Position numbers and translations under genes: made by a program. The notes beneath the pieces are model-generated. The model worked only from the letters and a program-made list of their open reading frames with translations, was not told where the DNA came from and did no database searches. 64,000 nt of DNA from an uncultured Myxococcaceae bacterium (GTDB lineage: Bacteria; Myxococcota_A; Polyangia; Polyangiales; Ga0077539), in assembly GCA_945952225.1 (NCBI GenBank), contig CAMFHP010000025.1, forward strand, positions 1 to 64,000. The letters are read 5' to 3'. Of this stretch, positions 1 through 7,716 are shown piece after piece (position 1 is the stretch's first letter; each line of letters begins with the position of its first letter).

Positions 1-82
1 CCGGGTGACCGGGGTCCCTACTCGATACGGCCGACGACGTGGATCTGCCGCAAGCAGCGGGGAATTCCACGTCAACACCCTC

Positions 83-733
83 TCAGGGCAGGAAGCACTG
101 ACACGTGAGCTGCGAGCCCGTGACGCTGCCGCAGGGACACGGTCCCGCGCAGAGCGATCCCGCACAGCTGCAGGTGAGCTCCGCGGAGCATCCCGACGGA
201 CGCGCCGCGCACGCGAAGGTCTCGCTGTAGTACACGCAGCAGTCGCCCGCGCGACGCTCCGACGGACCGCACTCCTCGCCCTTCATCACGCGTCGACACG
301 CGCCACCCGTGGCCACGGTGCGCACGCACACCTGCGAGGCCGCGCAGTTCATCGCGCCGCAGTTGCCCATCGCATCGGCGGCCGCGTCGGAGGTCACGTC
401 AGCGCTTCCCGCGTCGGTGGCGGCATCGGTCGACGAGGCATCGCTGGCGCCATCGAGGCGCGCCCCATCGGCGGCCGCGTCGGCGAGGGCATCGGTCGGA
501 ACGTCGCTCACCGTGGCATCGGAGCGTGCGGTGTCGGTGGCGACGTCGGTGGCGCCCGTGTCCGTGGAGCCCGCGTCCGTGGAGCCCGTGTCGCCAGGCG
601 CGTCGGCGGTGTTCCCATCGCGTGCGACGTCGGTGGAGGGCGTGTCGGTGGCGGCATCGGTGACCGTGGCGGCGTCGTCGCTGCATCCGACGAGGGCCGC
701 GAGGGCGAAGGCGAAGAAGGTGGCGTTGCGCAT
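83..733 (-). CDS. Asp/Thr/Ala-rich Cys-rich surface lipoprotein
   Basis: Encodes 216 residues. The N-terminus is a lipoprotein signal ending in Leu-Val-Gly-Cys at about residue 17, so the product is probably anchored in the outer membrane. About 100 residues of low-complexity linker follow, dominated by Asp, Thr, Ala and Ser. The last 95 residues hold 16 cysteines, several as Cys-X-Cys or Cys-Cys, which suggests a small disulfide-rich module. This layout is common among predicted myxobacterial surface proteins of unknown role. The ATG at 733 is chosen because the signal peptide begins there; the open frame continues upstream but reads unlike protein. I do not recognise a family and assign no function. 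Confidence 0.75.
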   Translation of the reverse strand: MRNATFFAFALAALVGCSDDAATVTDAATDTPSTDVARDGNTADAPGDTGSTDAGSTDTGATDVATDTARSDATVSDVPTDALADAAADGARLDGASDASSTDAATDAGSADVTSDAAADAMGNCGAMNCAASQVCVRTVATGGACRRVMKGEECGPSERRAGDCCVYYSETFACAARPSGCSAELTCSCAGSLCAGPCPCGSVTGSQLTCQCFLP

Positions 734-804
734 CGGCCCGATGATCCATGGGAACACGCGCGGACTCCACTTCGCGCTGCGTGCACACCGCGCGGCGGGT
801 GCGA

Positions 805-810
805 TAGGCT
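805..810 (+). promoter_or_regulatory. Putative -10 element (TAGGCT) for a leaderless small gene
   Basis: TAGGCT lies 8 bases before the ATG at 819. TGCACA at 782-787 matches four of six bases of TTGACA at a 17-base spacing. The same hexamer and the same 8-base distance occur before the glutathione S-transferase gene at 3808. Confidence 0.4.
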
Positions 811-818
811 CGCGGGTG

Positions 819-950
819 ATGCCGTACCGCACGTCACGACTTCGGATCCCTCGCGCGCCGCGTCCGATGGTGAACGGCCTGCTGGTGCTGCTCACGATGG
901 CGAGCTCGATCGTCGCGATGGGCTGGCTGGTGCAGTCGCTCGGACGCTGA
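819..950 (+). CDS. Possible 43-residue single-span membrane protein
   Basis: A short frame of 43 residues with an Arg/Pro-rich start of about 17 residues, then one hydrophobic segment at about residues 19-38, then a short polar tail. It ends 3 bases before the convergent gene whose stop is at 954. The support is a promoter-like TAGGCT placed 8 bases before the ATG with no Shine-Dalgarno, as for other genes here. No family is recognised. It could be a chance frame in GC-rich DNA, so confidence is moderate. Confidence 0.45.
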   Translation: MPYRTSRLRIPRAPRPMVNGLLVLLTMASSIVAMGWLVQSLGR

Positions 951-953
951 CCC

Positions 954-2102
954 TCAACGGCGCCGCAGCGCTTCAAACACGCGGGGATGGAGCATCCACG
1001 CGAAGCCCACGCGGCACAGGTCGTCGACGAACTGCGGGAGCGTGAGCTTCGCGAGGGTCGCTGCGCGCGCGAGGTTCCAGTCGGCGCGGGCGAGGGCGTC
1101 GAGGGCCCACACGCGTCGGCCCTGCGCGGTCGAGAGGCGGTAGGTCTTGAGGTACGCGAGGGTGCCGTCGCGGGTGGTGACGCGCTCGCCCGCGTGGTGC
1201 TCGCCCTTGCGGCGAAGGTGCGTGAGAAAGCGCTCCAGGGTGAAGCCCTCGGCGCGCCACACGGTCTCTGCATCGGCCTCGCGCAGTAGGTCGCGGGCGA
1301 CGTCGCGGTAGAACGCATCCCAGCGGCCGCGCTCGTCGTCGAGGGCGCGGCGCACGTCGCCGAGCGTGCGGGGTGAACCCTCGATGCGCGCGTGGAACAC
1401 CGGCGCGTCGTAGCGCGCGCACGCGGCGATCTCTGCGGGAAAGAGGTCGTACACGAGGTCGTCGTGGCACGCGCGGTAGTCGTCGGCGGTGGGCGCGACG
1501 AAGGCTCCGAGGAGCGTGTCGTGTGAGAAGAGCAGCATGCCGCACTGGCCCTCGACGATCTCGAAGACGCGCAGCGCATCGGCGAGGTCGGGCATGGCGC
1601 GTCCCGAGAGCGCGCGCTCGACGCGGGGGTCGAAGCCCGCGCGCAACACACGCTCGGACCAGTCGTGCGTGGCGATCGAGGGGCCGCCGAAATAGAGCGC
1701 GAGGAGTCCCTCGATGGCGAGGTGCTGCGGAAGAAAGCGAAGGCTGCGCTCCGACGCGCGGCGCACCATGCGGAGGCGCATCTGGACGTTGTGTTCGCGG
1801 TTCACGACGCGCCCCTCGTCGCGGGTGAAGCGTCCGCCGAGCGAGAGTTCGGCCTCGGCGTCGTCGCCCCACGCAAGCACGTACGCATGGGGAATCACCG
1901 CGAGGTAGTGCTCGCTCCGCGACGGGTGCGACGGATGCGGATCGACGGTGGTGATCGTCGGCGCATGCACGTCGGCGCGCGCGAGCCGGAGCTTCGGCGG
2001 CGCCGTGGTGCGCACCAGCGGAACGAGCCGCACGCCGCGCCACACCTGCGCGCCGCGCGCTTCGAGACCCTGGAGGGTGACGCGGGTGCGATGACGGCTC
2101 AC
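954..2102 (-). CDS. Uncharacterised protein with C-terminal HTH, partner of TROVE-like protein
   Basis: Encodes 382 residues from a GTG at 2102 that overlaps the stop of the upstream vWA gene (GTGA), so the two are almost certainly translated together. Residues 1-270 form a mixed alpha/beta region with no catalytic motif I can name. The last 60 residues carry a segment reading like a Fis-type helix-turn-helix (Ala-Asp-Trp-Asn-Leu-Ala-Arg-Ala-Ala, then a second helix near Leu-Pro-Gln-Phe-Val). I recall Ro-like vWA proteins being paired with uncharacterised partners in bacterial RNA-processing and conflict loci, but cannot verify the family. Possible roles are RNA or DNA binding, or regulating the pair. 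The function is inferred only from context. Confidence 0.6.
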   Translation of the reverse strand: MSRHRTRVTLQGLEARGAQVWRGVRLVPLVRTTAPPKLRLARADVHAPTITTVDPHPSHPSRSEHYLAVIPHAYVLAWGDDAEAELSLGGRFTRDEGRVVNREHNVQMRLRMVRRASERSLRFLPQHLAIEGLLALYFGGPSIATHDWSERVLRAGFDPRVERALSGRAMPDLADALRVFEIVEGQCGMLLFSHDTLLGAFVAPTADDYRACHDDLVYDLFPAEIAACARYDAPVFHARIEGSPRTLGDVRRALDDERGRWDAFYRDVARDLLREADAETVWRAEGFTLERFLTHLRRKGEHHAGERVTTRDGTLAYLKTYRLSTAQGRRVWALDALARADWNLARAATLAKLTLPQFVDDLCRVGFAWMLHPRVFEALRRR

Positions 2103-3700
2103 GACGCCTCCGTGGGGGGCTCGCTGTCGGTGGAGCCGTGCGCGGCGAGAAACTCCGCGGCGCGCGTGTCGAGGTACGCGCGGAGCTCGTCGAGCGAGGC
2201 GCGTCCGTCGGCGAAGCGCGCGAAGCCGAGCGCCGTGGGCACGTCGTCGACGTCGCGCACGCACACCATGGGCGCATGGGGACCGAAGCTCGGTGCGCCC
2301 AGCGTGGCCGCTTCGAAGACCGGGTTCAGGTGCACGACGCCCATGCGCCGCTGCGGGTCGATGCGATCGCGCAGCACACGCAGCACCTCGGAGCACGCGC
2401 CGGGCGGGTCGTTCTCGTACCCATCGGAGACGATCACGACGAGCTCGGGACCCTCTTCGAGCGCGTCGAGGAGGCGCGCGGCCACGCCGGTGGCGCCTCG
2501 GGGGCGACGCGCCATCCACGGCGTGCGTTCGTCGCCCGAGAGCCAGTGCGCGCGGTAGTGCGAGGCGCTCGCGCGCAGCAGCGCATCGACGCCGACCGTG
2601 ACGGCGAGGGGACGGAGGTGCTTCTCGCGCGTTCCCCGTGCGGAGTGGCTGTCGTCGAGCACGGCGCTCACGCGGCCGAGCGCGAGCGGCGAGCGTGTGC
2701 GGATGCGTGCGATCGCGCGGGTCATCGCGTCGTCGAGCTCTGCGGCGCGGGTCTCTCGCTCGGTGCGTGCGAGCGACCACGCGTAGAGCGCGAGGCGCGT
2801 GGGATCGACCGCGGCGAGGTCGACGGCGAGGTCGACGTGGGCCCGTGTTGCGGCGCCCTGGAGTCGGTAGCGCTCGCGGGCGGTCATGCGCGGCGCGATG
2901 CCTTCGAGAAAGCGCTCGCGGGGGATGCGGTGCTTGCGCGCGAAGCCTTCGGCGATGGAGTACGGCAGCTCGTACACGGCCTCGGCGGCGTAGTGCGCAC
3001 GGCGCCACGCGTCGAAGAGCGGCGTCGTGAAGCGCACGCCACGGAGGTCGCGCGCGAAGAGAAACGCGCCCGTCTCTCCCGGCGTGCGGAGGTGCAGGTG
3101 CGCCACGAGCGTGCGCAGCGCGCGGCGGTACTTCACGGCGTCGAAGGCGAGGTCGCGCGTCGCGAGCCACTGCGAGGCCACGGCGCGAAGGCGACGGTTG
3201 CTCACGCCCCGCGCGCAGATCGCTTCGAAGAGTCGGTACACGCGCTGCGGCGGGAGCGCGCGCAGGGCCGCGGCCACGAGGGCGCCCTCGTCGCGTCGCT
3301 GTGCGGGCGAGAGATCGCGCGAGGCCGTGAGGAGCTCGAACACGATGCGGCCCTGCGCGTGGTGGTTGATGCCCGCGGCGAGCGTGCGGGCGTAGAGCGC
3401 GCGGTAGTGGTGGGCCACGTAGGCGTGCACAAAATCGAGCGCGAGGCTCTGCCCGCGGGCGTCTTCGTAGTACTCGGCCTGCGCGGTGGCGGCGAGGCAC
3501 GCGTTGACGAAGAGCACGAGGTCCTCGCGCTCGATGCGCTCGGTGTGGAGAAGCACAGACGATCCCCGCGGAGGTGGTGCGCCGCCGCGCGCGACGATCG
3601 TGTGGAAGCGACGGCGCGCGCGGCGGGCGAAGAGGTGCCCGGGGAAGAACCGGGGTGACGGTGCGAAGTGCAACCTTCCAAGGGTCGTTCCGAAAGTCAC
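2099..3700 (-). CDS. TROVE/Ro60-like protein: helical repeats plus vWA domain
   Basis: Encodes up to 533 residues. Residues from about 50 to 330 are predicted alpha-helical, with short repeats resembling the HEAT-like ring of TROVE/Ro proteins. Residues from about 345 to 500 look like a von Willebrand A domain: a MIDAS-like Asp-Asp-Ser-His-Ser (the DxSxS pattern is intact) and a later Val-Ile-Val-Ser-Asp-Gly strand end typical of Ro-family vWA domains. Bacterial Ro proteins bind Y RNAs and help RNA decay or repair. The first 48 residues are Arg/Phe/Pro-rich and lie over an inverted repeat; a GTG at 3556 is an alternative start. The match to TROVE is by architecture only, and a plain vWA protein is possible. 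Confidence 0.55.
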   Translation of the reverse strand: MTFGTTLGRLHFAPSPRFFPGHLFARRARRRFHTIVARGGAPPPRGSSVLLHTERIEREDLVLFVNACLAATAQAEYYEDARGQSLALDFVHAYVAHHYRALYARTLAAGINHHAQGRIVFELLTASRDLSPAQRRDEGALVAAALRALPPQRVYRLFEAICARGVSNRRLRAVASQWLATRDLAFDAVKYRRALRTLVAHLHLRTPGETGAFLFARDLRGVRFTTPLFDAWRRAHYAAEAVYELPYSIAEGFARKHRIPRERFLEGIAPRMTARERYRLQGAATRAHVDLAVDLAAVDPTRLALYAWSLARTERETRAAELDDAMTRAIARIRTRSPLALGRVSAVLDDSHSARGTREKHLRPLAVTVGVDALLRASASHYRAHWLSGDERTPWMARRPRGATGVAARLLDALEEGPELVVIVSDGYENDPPGACSEVLRVLRDRIDPQRRMGVVHLNPVFEAATLGAPSFGPHAPMVCVRDVDDVPTALGFARFADGRASLDELRAYLDTRAAEFLAAHGSTDSEPPTEAS

Positions 3701-3704
3701 CCCG
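3651..3704. repeat. 9-bp perfect inverted repeat over the start of the TROVE-like gene
   Basis: CGGGGTGAC at 3651-3659 and GTCACCCCG at 3696-3704 are perfect reverse complements, 36 bases apart, and the called GTG start at 3700 lies inside one arm. The minus-strand transcript could fold so the ends pair and the middle forms a smaller hairpin (GGTTGC...GCACC). It may be an operator, a structured leader, or part of a small RNA; I cannot distinguish these. Confidence 0.45.
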
Positions 3705-3793
3705 AAGGCCCGCGGGCGGCGGCGAGTATGACCCGCGACGGCGCCGTGTCGAGCCTCTGCAGATGCCTCTCGATCGCATCGAGGGTGCGCGGC

Positions 3794-3799
3794 TAGGCT
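3794..3799 (+). promoter_or_regulatory. Putative -10 element (TAGGCT) of the GST gene
   Basis: TAGGCT ends 8 bases before the ATG at 3808, leaving no room for a Shine-Dalgarno site, so the transcript is probably leaderless. No good -35 is visible at 16-18 bases. Confidence 0.45.
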
Positions 3800-3807
3800 C
3801 CGCGCCC

Positions 3808-4425
3808 ATGAAGCTCTACCACCACCCGTTTTCGTCGAACGCGCGCAAGGCCGTCATGGCCGCGAAGCTCCTGAACGCGGCCGTCGAGCCCGTCTTCGTC
3901 GACCTGCTGAAGGGCGAGCAGATGACGCCCGAGTTCCTCGCGTTGAACCCCAACCACGCGGTGCCCGTGCTCGTCGACGGCGACTTCGTGCTCACCGAAT
4001 CGCACGCCATCATGGTCTACCTCGCCGAGGGGGCCGCGCCCTCGACGCTCTATCCCTCGGATCGTCAGGGCCGCGCGCAGGTGCTTCGCTGGATGTTCTG
4101 GGTCTCGAACCATCTCAGCCCCGCGGTCGCGGGCCTCAACTTCGAGAACAACCTCAAGAAGCTGTACGGCCAGGGCGAGGCCGACCCCGCGCAGGTGGCG
4201 CGGCACGAGCGCTTCTTTCACCAGTACGCGAAGGTGCTCGACGGGCAGCTCGCGACGCGCGCGTACGTGACGGGCGACACGCTCACGCTCGCCGACCTCG
4301 CCATCGCGGCGCCGCTCATGTACGCAGTCGCCGCGAAGCTTCCCGTGGAGGGCTACGCCCACGTGAAGGCGTGGATGGCGCGCATCGAGGCGCTGCCCGC
4401 GTGGCGCGAGACGTCGCCGTTCTGA
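3808..4425 (+). CDS. Glutathione S-transferase family protein
   Basis: Encodes 205 residues, the usual length for a cytosolic GST. The N-terminal thioredoxin-like domain (1-80) begins Met-Lys-Leu-Tyr-His-His-Pro and has a Ser-Ser-Asn segment where the catalytic Ser/Cys of bacterial GSTs lies, Val-Pro-Val-Leu (the cis-Pro loop) at about 50, and Glu-Ser-His-Ala-Ile for glutathione contacts at about 65. The C-terminal helical domain has the N-capping motif Thr-Leu-Ala-Asp-Leu at about 160. The family conjugates glutathione to electrophiles or reduces peroxides in the cytoplasm; the substrate is unknown. It stands alone, convergent with the DsbA-like gene. The ATG at 3808 follows a likely leaderless promoter. 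Confidence 0.9.
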   Translation: MKLYHHPFSSNARKAVMAAKLLNAAVEPVFVDLLKGEQMTPEFLALNPNHAVPVLVDGDFVLTESHAIMVYLAEGAAPSTLYPSDRQGRAQVLRWMFWVSNHLSPAVAGLNFENNLKKLYGQGEADPAQVARHERFFHQYAKVLDGQLATRAYVTGDTLTLADLAIAAPLMYAVAAKLPVEGYAHVKAWMARIEALPAWRETSPF

Positions 4426-4445
4426 GGGCGTGACGAGACGCTGCG

Positions 4446-4470
4446 GGGGACGCGCTCGAAGGGCGTCCCC
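4446..4470. terminator. Hairpin between convergent genes
   Basis: GGGGACGC (4446-4453) and GCGTCCCC (4463-4470) form a perfect 8-bp stem with a 9-base loop in the gap between the GST gene and the DsbA-like gene. No T-run follows on either side, so if it ends transcription it would be a weak or factor-assisted site serving both directions. Confidence 0.4.
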
Positions 4471-4536
4471 GCGCGGCGGGTGTTGTTCAGGTGGGGAGCG
4501 AGGCGATCGGGGCGGGGAAGGGGCGCGTCGCGCGGA

Positions 4537-6552
4537 TCAGTGCGCGGCGGCGAGGGCGGCGTCGATGCGGCGCTGGAACTCCTCGAAGGGGAGCGCGCCG
4601 GCGACGAACTTGCCCGCGATGAAGAACGCGGGCGTGCCGATCTGGGCGCCGGTCGCGTCGGCGGCGGCCATGTCGTCGCGGATGCGGGCCTGGTGCGTGT
4701 GGTTGTCGAGGGCCGCGCGGAAGCGGGTCATGTCGAGACCCTGCTCCTGGGCGTAGCGCTCGAGGTCCGCGCGCTCGATGTGCTGCTGGTTGGTGAAGAG
4801 GGTGTCGTGGAAGCGCCAGAAGCCCGCGTTGCCACGCTGCGCGAACGCCTCCTGGGCGGCCTCGGCTGCGAGCATCGCGTTGTTGTGGAAGGGCAGCGGG
4901 TAGTCACGCCACACGAACTTCACGCGGTCGCCGTAGCGCTGACGGATCTGCTCGACCTGCGGTCCGACGCGCGAGCAGAAGGGGCACTGGTAGTCGGAGA
5001 AGTGCTCGATCACGACGCGCGCGTTGGCGGCGCCGAAGAAGGGCGCGCGCGGGTTCGGACGCACGGTGTAGACGCGGTTCTCGTCGTCGCCCTGGCCCTG
5101 CTGGGCGGCGGGCGCGGGGGCGTTGCCGCCGGGGAGGTACACGGTGCCCGTGGCGCCGTTGGCGATGGTGCGCTCGTACACGTTCGCGCGGGTGGTGCCC
5201 GGCACCGTGCGGATCATCTCTTCGGCCTTGGTCTTCACTTCGTCGATGAGGCGGGTGAAGGCTTCCTCGGGCTGCGCGCCCACGAGGCGGCGGCCGTTGA
5301 TGAAGAAGTGCGGCGTGCCGTTCGCTTCGACCTGCTGCGCGAGCGCGTGGTCGGCGTTGATCTCGGCGTCGTGCGTGTTGCCGTCGAGGGCGGCGCGCAC
5401 GCGGGCCATGTTCAGGCCCTGCTGCTGGGCGTAGCGCTCGAGGTCGGCGCGGTCGAGGTGCTGCTGGTTCTCGAAGAGCAGGTCATGCATCGCCCAGAAC
5501 TTGGCGGCGCCGCCCTGCGCGAAGGCTTCCATCGCGAGCTGCGCCGCGGGGCGAGCCTTGTCGTGGAAGGGGAGCGGCTCGTTCTTCCACACGAAGCGGA
5601 TGTCGTTGCCGTAGCGGGTGCGGAGGTTGTGGAGCGTGCCCTCGACGCGCGAGCAGAAGGGGCACTGGAAGTCCGAGAAGACCACCACGGTCACGAGCGC
5701 GTTGGCCGGGCCCTGCGCAGGCGAGTTGCCCACGGGCACGCGGTACACGGCGTTCGGGTCCTCCTGGCGCTGCGGCGCCTGGGGCTGCGAGGGCGTCGGG
5801 GCGGCGCCGGGGGCGGCGATCGGGTCACGCACCATCTGGGCGTAGACCTGCGTACGGGGGGTGATCGTGCGGGCGCGGGCGAGCACCGCGTCGACGAGCT
5901 CCTTGAACTTCTCGTAGGGCTGCGCGCCCACGAGGTTCGTGCCGTTGATGAAGAAGTTCGGCGTGCCGTTGGCCTGCACCTGCGTGGCGAGCGTCTTGTC
6001 GCGCTCGATCGCCGCCTGGTGCGTGTGGCCGTCGAGGGCCGCGCGGAAGCGCTGCATGTTCAGACCGAGCTGCTGGGCGTAGCGCTCGAGGTCCGCGCGC
6101 TCCAGGTTCTGCTGGTTCTGGAAGAGCAGGTCGTGCATCGCCCAGAACTTGGCGTTGCCGCCCTGCGCGAAGGCCTCACGCGCGGCTTCGGCCGCCGGGG
6201 TGGCCTTGTCGTGGAAGGGGAGGGGGTTGTCCTTCCACACGATGCGCACGTCGTTGGGGTACTCGCGGCGGAGACGCGCGAGGGTCTCCTCGACGCGCGA
6301 GCAGAACGGGCACTGGAAGTCCGAGAAGACCACCACCGTCGCGAGCGCGTTGTTGGGGCCCTGCACGGGCGACGTTCCGACGGGGATGCGCTCCGCGTCG
6401 GCCATGGCTCCGCCCGCCGGGGCGTTCGCCGAACCCTCGGCCGCGACTTCGCTGCCGGGCTCTGCTGGAGACTTCGCGCCCGTGATGTTGCCCACCACGA
6501 ACCCGAGCACCAGCGCCATGATGATCGAGATGGCTGCTGCGCCTTTACTCAC
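4537..6552 (-). CDS. Membrane-anchored protein with three DsbA-type thioredoxin domains
   Basis: Encodes 671 residues from a GTG at 6552 preceded by GGAG. Residues 5-25 are a hydrophobic anchor, then a Pro/Ala-rich linker. Three thioredoxin-fold modules of the DsbA/Thioredoxin_4 kind follow, each with Phe-Ser-Asp-Phe/Tyr-Gln-Cys-Pro-Phe-Cys (active-site Cys at about residues 81, 297 and 523) and a cis-Pro loop Gly-Thr-Pro-X-Phe-Phe-Ile. All three sites look intact. The likely role is disulfide formation, isomerisation or reduction outside the inner membrane. Family members usually have one such domain; three in one chain is unusual. Modules 1 and 2 are more alike than either is to module 3, suggesting stepwise internal duplication. 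No DsbB-like partner lies nearby. Confidence 0.88.
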   Translation of the reverse strand: MSKGAAAISIIMALVLGFVVGNITGAKSPAEPGSEVAAEGSANAPAGGAMADAERIPVGTSPVQGPNNALATVVVFSDFQCPFCSRVEETLARLRREYPNDVRIVWKDNPLPFHDKATPAAEAAREAFAQGGNAKFWAMHDLLFQNQQNLERADLERYAQQLGLNMQRFRAALDGHTHQAAIERDKTLATQVQANGTPNFFINGTNLVGAQPYEKFKELVDAVLARARTITPRTQVYAQMVRDPIAAPGAAPTPSQPQAPQRQEDPNAVYRVPVGNSPAQGPANALVTVVVFSDFQCPFCSRVEGTLHNLRTRYGNDIRFVWKNEPLPFHDKARPAAQLAMEAFAQGGAAKFWAMHDLLFENQQHLDRADLERYAQQQGLNMARVRAALDGNTHDAEINADHALAQQVEANGTPHFFINGRRLVGAQPEEAFTRLIDEVKTKAEEMIRTVPGTTRANVYERTIANGATGTVYLPGGNAPAPAAQQGQGDDENRVYTVRPNPRAPFFGAANARVVIEHFSDYQCPFCSRVGPQVEQIRQRYGDRVKFVWRDYPLPFHNNAMLAAEAAQEAFAQRGNAGFWRFHDTLFTNQQHIERADLERYAQEQGLDMTRFRAALDNHTHQARIRDDMAAADATGAQIGTPAFFIAGKFVAGALPFEEFQRRIDAALAAAH

Positions 6553-7090
6553 TGTGAACTCCGTCGATCTCTGCAATCGATCGTTGTGAAACCCGCCGCG
6601 CGGTGCAGGGCCCGAAGTGACCCCACTGCCGCGTGCGGAAGCCCATGAAAAGCCCTGGACCTCTGCGACGACACACCGTCCGTGACCCCCGCGCGGAGCT
6701 GCAACGCCAGGGCATTCGGCGCAGCGCCTCGCGGTCTCTGCGCGTCCCCGCGCCTCTCGTTGCGATGCCTGGAGTTGCTCCCCGGTGCGATCGTACGCAG
6801 CGCCTCTCGACGGACCTTCGCGACCCCTTCGTGCCCGCGAGAGACGCTCCGTCAGAACCTCCGTCGCCGCGTGCTGCGACGTGCGGAATGCCCATGGAGT
6901 TCGCGGGGGTTGCGTAGCCGTCGCGGTGCGCCCGTCGATCGCGGTGGGAGAGACCCGTCCGCGCGTCGAGAGGGCGGTTCCGCGATGCGCGTCACCGATG
7001 CGAGAGCGCTTGTGTGCGAAGTGCCTTCCCCAACGAAGTGAGCCGTCGAGTCGAACACCGCGCACCGCCCCGCATCACGGGTGGCGCGCG
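6553..7090. other. 538-bp stretch without a recognised gene
   Basis: The frame of the DsbA-like gene stays open upstream to about 7065 but reads as Arg/Gly-rich sequence without protein character, so I treat it as non-coding. No plausible gene, RNA or clear promoter was found; the GGAG before 6552 is the only signal I trust. Confidence 0.5.
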
Positions 7091-7570
7091 TCAGGCGGAG
7101 GGAGGCCGCCACGTCGAAGGCCCATGCCCTTCGCGCGCACACCCGATGTACGGAGTGTCTGCGCAGGCGATGCCTTCGGCGGGGGGAATGCCGCCAAACA
7201 GCGTTTCTGCGAAGGCCGCCTCCCAGGCGATCATGCCCATGGAGTGATGGTGCGGCGCTTCAGGCGCATCGAGGTGGCAACCCGGCGTGTTCGGGTCGGT
7301 GCACAGGATCGGGATGCGCGATTGATTGGGAGCAGGCTGCGCGGGATGGAGCGCCACCGTTCGGTGCACGCGGTCGACATCGCGCGAGGCCATGGTCGAC
7401 GCGTCCTTCGCGGGGGGCTTCGCGCCGTGCGAGAGCGTCACGGAGAACGTCGACGTGGGCACCATCTCCAGCGAGCGGCTCAGACACCCGACCCCCGTCT
7501 GCGCAGACGCCACCGAGGCCGTGAAGAACACGGCGAGGGCTGCGAGGGCTGCGTAGAGGTAGGCGCGCAT
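7091..7570 (-). CDS. Small secreted protein of unknown function
   Basis: Encodes 159 residues. Residues 1-23 form a clear signal peptide ending Ala-Ser-Ala-Gln, so the product is exported. The mature part has seven cysteines and a His-His-His-Ser-Met-Gly-Met segment that could bind a metal, but no domain I recognise. It stands alone, downstream of miaA on the same strand and separated from it by 146 bases, with its own promoter-like sequence. Function unknown. Confidence 0.7.
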   Translation of the reverse strand: MRAYLYAALAALAVFFTASVASAQTGVGCLSRSLEMVPTSTFSVTLSHGAKPPAKDASTMASRDVDRVHRTVALHPAQPAPNQSRIPILCTDPNTPGCHLDAPEAPHHHSMGMIAWEAAFAETLFGGIPPAEGIACADTPYIGCAREGHGPSTWRPPSA

Positions 7571-7599
7571 CGGTTCGCTTCAGGTTCCCGTCGGCCGCG

Positions 7600-7627
7600 A
7601 TTCTATGGATCCCCGCGAAGAGATCAA
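7600..7627 (-). promoter_or_regulatory. Putative promoter of the 7570 gene
   Basis: On the minus strand TTGATC (7622-7627) is followed after 16 bases by TAGAAT (7600-7605), a good match to -35 and -10 boxes. This leaves a leader of roughly 20-25 bases before the ATG at 7570. Confidence 0.5.
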
Positions 7628-7716
7628 CGTCCGTGTGCGTGCGCTCGAAACAGAGCGCGCAGCGCGTCTTCTCTGGAACGAACGCACTCCCGCGTCAACA
7701 ACCGCTCGAAGGATTC

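Noticed and set aside
4480-6648. A 2.2-kb open frame antisense to the three-DsbA gene
   Set aside because: Composed of Val/Glu/Arg/His repeats that mirror the DsbA codons; no start signal and no domain.
6553-7065. N-terminal extension of the DsbA-like protein to 7065
   Set aside because: The added 171 residues are Arg/Gly-rich without fold. The anchor and a GGAG-spaced GTG place the start at 6552.
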